Under the pieces are notes generated by a model. The model was not told where the DNA came from and made no database searches. It saw only the letters and a program-made list of their open reading frames with translations. Positions 5,387-7,808 of a stretch of DNA of 7,808 nt are shown piece by piece. Source of the DNA: Gracilibacteraceae bacterium (GTDB lineage: Bacteria > Bacillota > Desulfitobacteriia > Desulfitobacteriales > Syntrophobotulaceae); assembly GCA_031255985.1 (NCBI GenBank), contig JAIRRL010000052.1, positions 1 through 7,808 on the forward strand, given 5' to 3'. Within the stretch, counting starts at the first letter, position 1, and each line of letters starts with the position of its first letter. Position numbers and translations under genes: made by a program.

Positions 5387-7348
5387 ATGGAATTCCAACT
5401 GCAAGCGCCTTACGCCCTGTCGGGCGACCAGCCCCAGGCCGTGGACGAGCTTGTGCGGGGCGTACTGGAAGGGCGCCGGCACCAAACTTTGCTCGGCGTG
5501 ACGGGATCAGGCAAAACTTTTACGATGGCGAATATCATCGCGCGTCTGAACAGGCCGGCTCTTGTGCTGGCCCATAACAAAACTCTGGCCGGTCAGCTTT
5601 ACGGGGAATTCCGCGAGTTTTTTCCCAACAATTCAGTGGAATATTTTGTAAGTTATTACGATTATTACCAGCCAGAGGCTTATGTACCTTCCAGCGATCT
5701 TTATATTGAAAAAGACGCCTCCATTAACGAAGAAATCGAGAAACTGCGCCATTCGGCGACAGCCGCTTTATTTGAGCGCCGCGACGTCATTGTCGTCGCC
5801 AGCGTTTCCTGTATTTTCGGTCTTGGCTCGCCGGACGAGTACCGCGATATGGTGCTTTCGCTGCGCCAGGGGCAGGAAATAAGCCGCGACAGCATTTTGC
5901 GCCGGCTGGTGGAGATTCAGTACGACCGCAACGATACGGCCTTCTCCCGCGGCGCCTTCCGCGCGCGCGGCGACGTGGTGGAGATTTGTCCGGCCGGGTC
6001 AAGCGAGCAGGCGATTCGGGTGGAATTGTTCGGCGATGAAATAGAGCGTTTGTGCGAAATAAATATCCTGACGGGGGAAGTGTTGGCTGAACGCCGTCAC
6101 GTGTCGATTTTTCCCAATTCGCATTATGTGACCGAGCGGGAGAAAATGCTCGCCGCCGTGGAAAATATCGAGGCCGAACTGGAAGAACGCCTGGCCGAGC
6201 TGCGCGGCGGCGGCCGGTTGCTTGAGGCCCAGCGTCTGGAACAGCGAACGCGCTATGATGTGGAAATGCTGAGAGAAATGGGTTTTTGCAACGGCATCGA
6301 AAATTATTCCCGCCATATCACTTTTCGCCAGCCCGGCGAAACCCCGTATACACTGCTTCATTTTTTCCCGCGTGATTTTCTGCTCTTTGTGGACGAATCG
6401 CATCAGACTTTGCCCCAGGTGCGCGCTATGCACGCCGGCGACCGGTCGCGCAAAACGACGCTGGTGGAATTCGGTTTCCGTCTGCCCTCCGCCCTTGACA
6501 ACCGGCCGCTCCGGTTTGAGGAATTTGACGTGATGACGCCGCTGCGCATCTATCTGAGCGCGACGCCGGGGCCTTATGAACTGGAGCATTGCCCGCGGGT
6601 GGTCGAGCAGATTATCCGTCCGACCGGCTTGCTCGATCCTTTGGTGGAAGTGCATCCCTCCGCCGGCCAGATTGATCATTTGCTTGGCGAAATCCGCCGT
6701 CGCGTCGCCCGGAACGAACGGACGCTGGTCACGACTTTGACGAAACGGATGGCCGAGGATCTGACTGATTATCTGAAGCAATTGAATATAAAAGCGCGCT
6801 ATTTACATTCCGACATCACCACGCTGGAACGCCTGCAAATCCTGCAAGAATTGCGCCGGGGCCAGATAGACGTCATCGTGGGCATTAATTTGCTGCGGGA
6901 GGGGCTTGATTTGCCGGAGGTGTCGCTCGTAGCCATATTGGACGCGGATAAAGAGGGATTCCTGCGCGCCGAGCGCTCGCTGATCCAAACTATCGGCCGC
7001 GCGGCCCGCAACGCGGGGGGCAAGGTTCTCATGTACGCCGACGCGAAGACCGCTTCCATGCGGGCGGCAATCTCGGAGACTGAGCGCCGCCGCGATATTC
7101 AGGAAAAATATAATGAAATGTTTGGGATCACGCCGCAGACGATCCGCAAAGATTTGCGCGCGCTGCCAGAGGCGACGATGGCGGCGGAAGAACCGGCCGA
7201 ATACGTGACGAAGGGGCAAAAGATGACGCGAAGCGAAAAAGAAAAATTTATCAAAAAGCTGGAAAAAGACATGCGCGCCGCCGCGAAGGAATTGGATTTT
7301 GAGCGGGCGGCCGAATTGCGCGACGCTATCATTGAACTGAGGGTATGA
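5387..7348 (+). CDS. uvrB: UvrABC excinuclease subunit B
   Basis: A 653-residue, full-length UvrB. It is the damage-verification helicase-like subunit of nucleotide excision repair: it is loaded on DNA by UvrA, probes the strand with a beta-hairpin and recruits UvrC. Walker A is GVTGSGKT (37-44). The hairpin motif YYDYYQPEAY is at 90-99, Walker B/motif II is DESH (336-339), and motif III is SATP (391-394). Motif V (GINLLREGLDLPEV) and motif VI (QTIGRAARN) follow. The C-terminal UVR domain (about 617-652, with LDFERAAELRD) is the UvrC contact. The G-rich SD at 5376-5383 precedes the ATG at 5387, which gives the family-typical N-terminus MEFQLQAPY. The gene is driven by the sigma-A promoter at 5326-5354 with a LexA box just upstream. 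It is directly followed by uvrA. No key residue is missing. Confidence 0.98.
   Translation: MEFQLQAPYALSGDQPQAVDELVRGVLEGRRHQTLLGVTGSGKTFTMANIIARLNRPALVLAHNKTLAGQLYGEFREFFPNNSVEYFVSYYDYYQPEAYVPSSDLYIEKDASINEEIEKLRHSATAALFERRDVIVVASVSCIFGLGSPDEYRDMVLSLRQGQEISRDSILRRLVEIQYDRNDTAFSRGAFRARGDVVEICPAGSSEQAIRVELFGDEIERLCEINILTGEVLAERRHVSIFPNSHYVTEREKMLAAVENIEAELEERLAELRGGGRLLEAQRLEQRTRYDVEMLREMGFCNGIENYSRHITFRQPGETPYTLLHFFPRDFLLFVDESHQTLPQVRAMHAGDRSRKTTLVEFGFRLPSALDNRPLRFEEFDVMTPLRIYLSATPGPYELEHCPRVVEQIIRPTGLLDPLVEVHPSAGQIDHLLGEIRRRVARNERTLVTTLTKRMAEDLTDYLKQLNIKARYLHSDITTLERLQILQELRRGQIDVIVGINLLREGLDLPEVSLVAILDADKEGFLRAERSLIQTIGRAARNAGGKVLMYADAKTASMRAAISETERRRDIQEKYNEMFGITPQTIRKDLRALPEATMAAEEPAEYVTKGQKMTRSEKEKFIKKLEKDMRAAAKELDFERAAELRDAIIELRV
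7339..7343 (+). promoter_or_regulatory. Ribosome binding site deciding the uvrA start
   Basis: GAGGG lies within the last codons of uvrB. It is seven bases from the ATG at 7351 but only one base from the ATG at 7345, which overlaps the uvrB stop. The spacing favours 7351. Confidence 0.6.
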
Positions 7349-7350
7349 GC

Positions 7351-7808
7351 ATGGAGCAGGAATTTATCAAAGTGCGCGGCGCGCGCGTCCATAATCTGAA
7401 AAACATCGACGTTGACATTCCCCGCAACAAATTGGTTGTCATCACAGGTCTGTCCGGTTCCGGCAAATCGTCGCTGGCTTTCGACACTATTTACGCCGAG
7501 GGACAGCGGCGTTACGTCGAATCGCTCTCGGCTTACGCCCGGCAGTTCCTCGGCCAGATGAACAAACCGGACGTTGACTATATCGAGGGTTTATCCCCGG
7601 CAATTTCCATCGACCAAAAAACGACGAGCAAAAATCCCCGTTCCACCGTTGGCACCGTGACCGAAGTCTATGATTATCTGCGCCTGCTCTATGCCCGCGT
7701 CGGCCACCCTCATTGTCATATCTGCGGCAAGCCGGTCACGCGTCAGACGGTGCAGCAGATGGCGGATCAGGTGCTGGCGCTCGCGCCGGGAACGCGCGCC
7801 CAGATTCT
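7351..7808 (+). CDS. uvrA: UvrABC excinuclease subunit A (3' partial)
   Basis: The first about 152 residues of UvrA, the ABC-type ATPase that finds DNA lesions and loads UvrB; the rest is beyond the window. Seen directly: the N-terminal IKVRGARVHNLKNIDV, Walker A GLSGSGKS (33-40), the family signature FDTIYAEGQRRYVESLSAYA (45-64), then RQFLGQM (65-71), GLSPAISIDQ (about 80-89) and TVGTVTEVYDYLRLLYARVG (100-119). A CxxC (CHICGK) follows, as in many UvrA proteins. The start is at 7351, with SD GAGGG seven bases upstream; an alternative ATG at 7345 overlaps the uvrB stop in ATGA style. Either way, uvrB and uvrA are translationally linked and share the LexA-controlled promoter. The uvrB-uvrA order is the usual one in Bacillota. 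Confidence 0.97.
   Translation, partial: MEQEFIKVRGARVHNLKNIDVDIPRNKLVVITGLSGSGKSSLAFDTIYAEGQRRYVESLSAYARQFLGQMNKPDVDYIEGLSPAISIDQKTTSKNPRSTVGTVTEVYDYLRLLYARVGHPHCHICGKPVTRQTVQQMADQVLALAPGTRAQI

Noticed and set aside
5999..6781. Long minus-strand open frame opposite uvrB (260 codons)
   Set aside because: It is antisense to highly conserved uvrB coding sequence, has no recognisable domain, and owes its length to the codon bias of uvrB.

Overview
The window looks like chromosomal DNA of an anaerobic, probably endospore-forming member of the Bacillota. The evidence is a spoVG gene behind a near-perfect sigma-H-type promoter, strong GAGGTGAT-type ribosome binding sites, a Bacillota-style LexA box before uvrB, and a ferredoxin encoded inside an acyl-CoA ligase operon. 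The UvrB sequence reads like those of Negativicutes, but this placement is only an impression from memory. The DNA is moderately GC-rich, and genes fill nearly all of it. The longest gap, about 200 bases, is regulatory.

Layout. (1) Positions 2-1450, + strand: the 3' part of a large repeat protein with about five tandem beta-rich units, probably exported or at the surface. (2) Positions 4021 down to 1507, - strand: a three-gene operon encoding an ATP-grasp, SucC-like subunit, a small iron-sulfur protein with seven cysteines, and a SucD-like CoA-binding subunit with the phospho-histidine. It converges on the repeat gene. (3) Positions 4195-4497, + strand: spoVG, divergent from the operon, with its own sigma-H promoter and a rho-independent terminator. 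(4) Positions 4636-5184, + strand: a small protein with CxxC, HExxH and CxxC motifs (putative metalloprotease / SprA-related type), followed by a second terminator. (5) From 5304, + strand: a LexA box, a sigma-A promoter, uvrB (complete) and uvrA (cut by the window end). These encode the nucleotide excision repair damage-recognition proteins.

How the parts work together. uvrB-uvrA is a classic SOS-inducible repair operon. spoVG is a monocistronic regulator of the transition to stationary phase and sporulation. The most interesting part is the ligase operon. The two catalytic subunits resemble succinyl-CoA synthetase and keep the phospho-histidine, but the beta subunit has altered C-terminal-domain loops and extra length. 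A dedicated iron-sulfur protein sits between them with close spacing and overlapping translation signals. This suggests an ADP-forming acyl-CoA ligase tied to ferredoxin-dependent chemistry rather than a plain citric-acid-cycle enzyme. The substrate cannot be read from the sequence.
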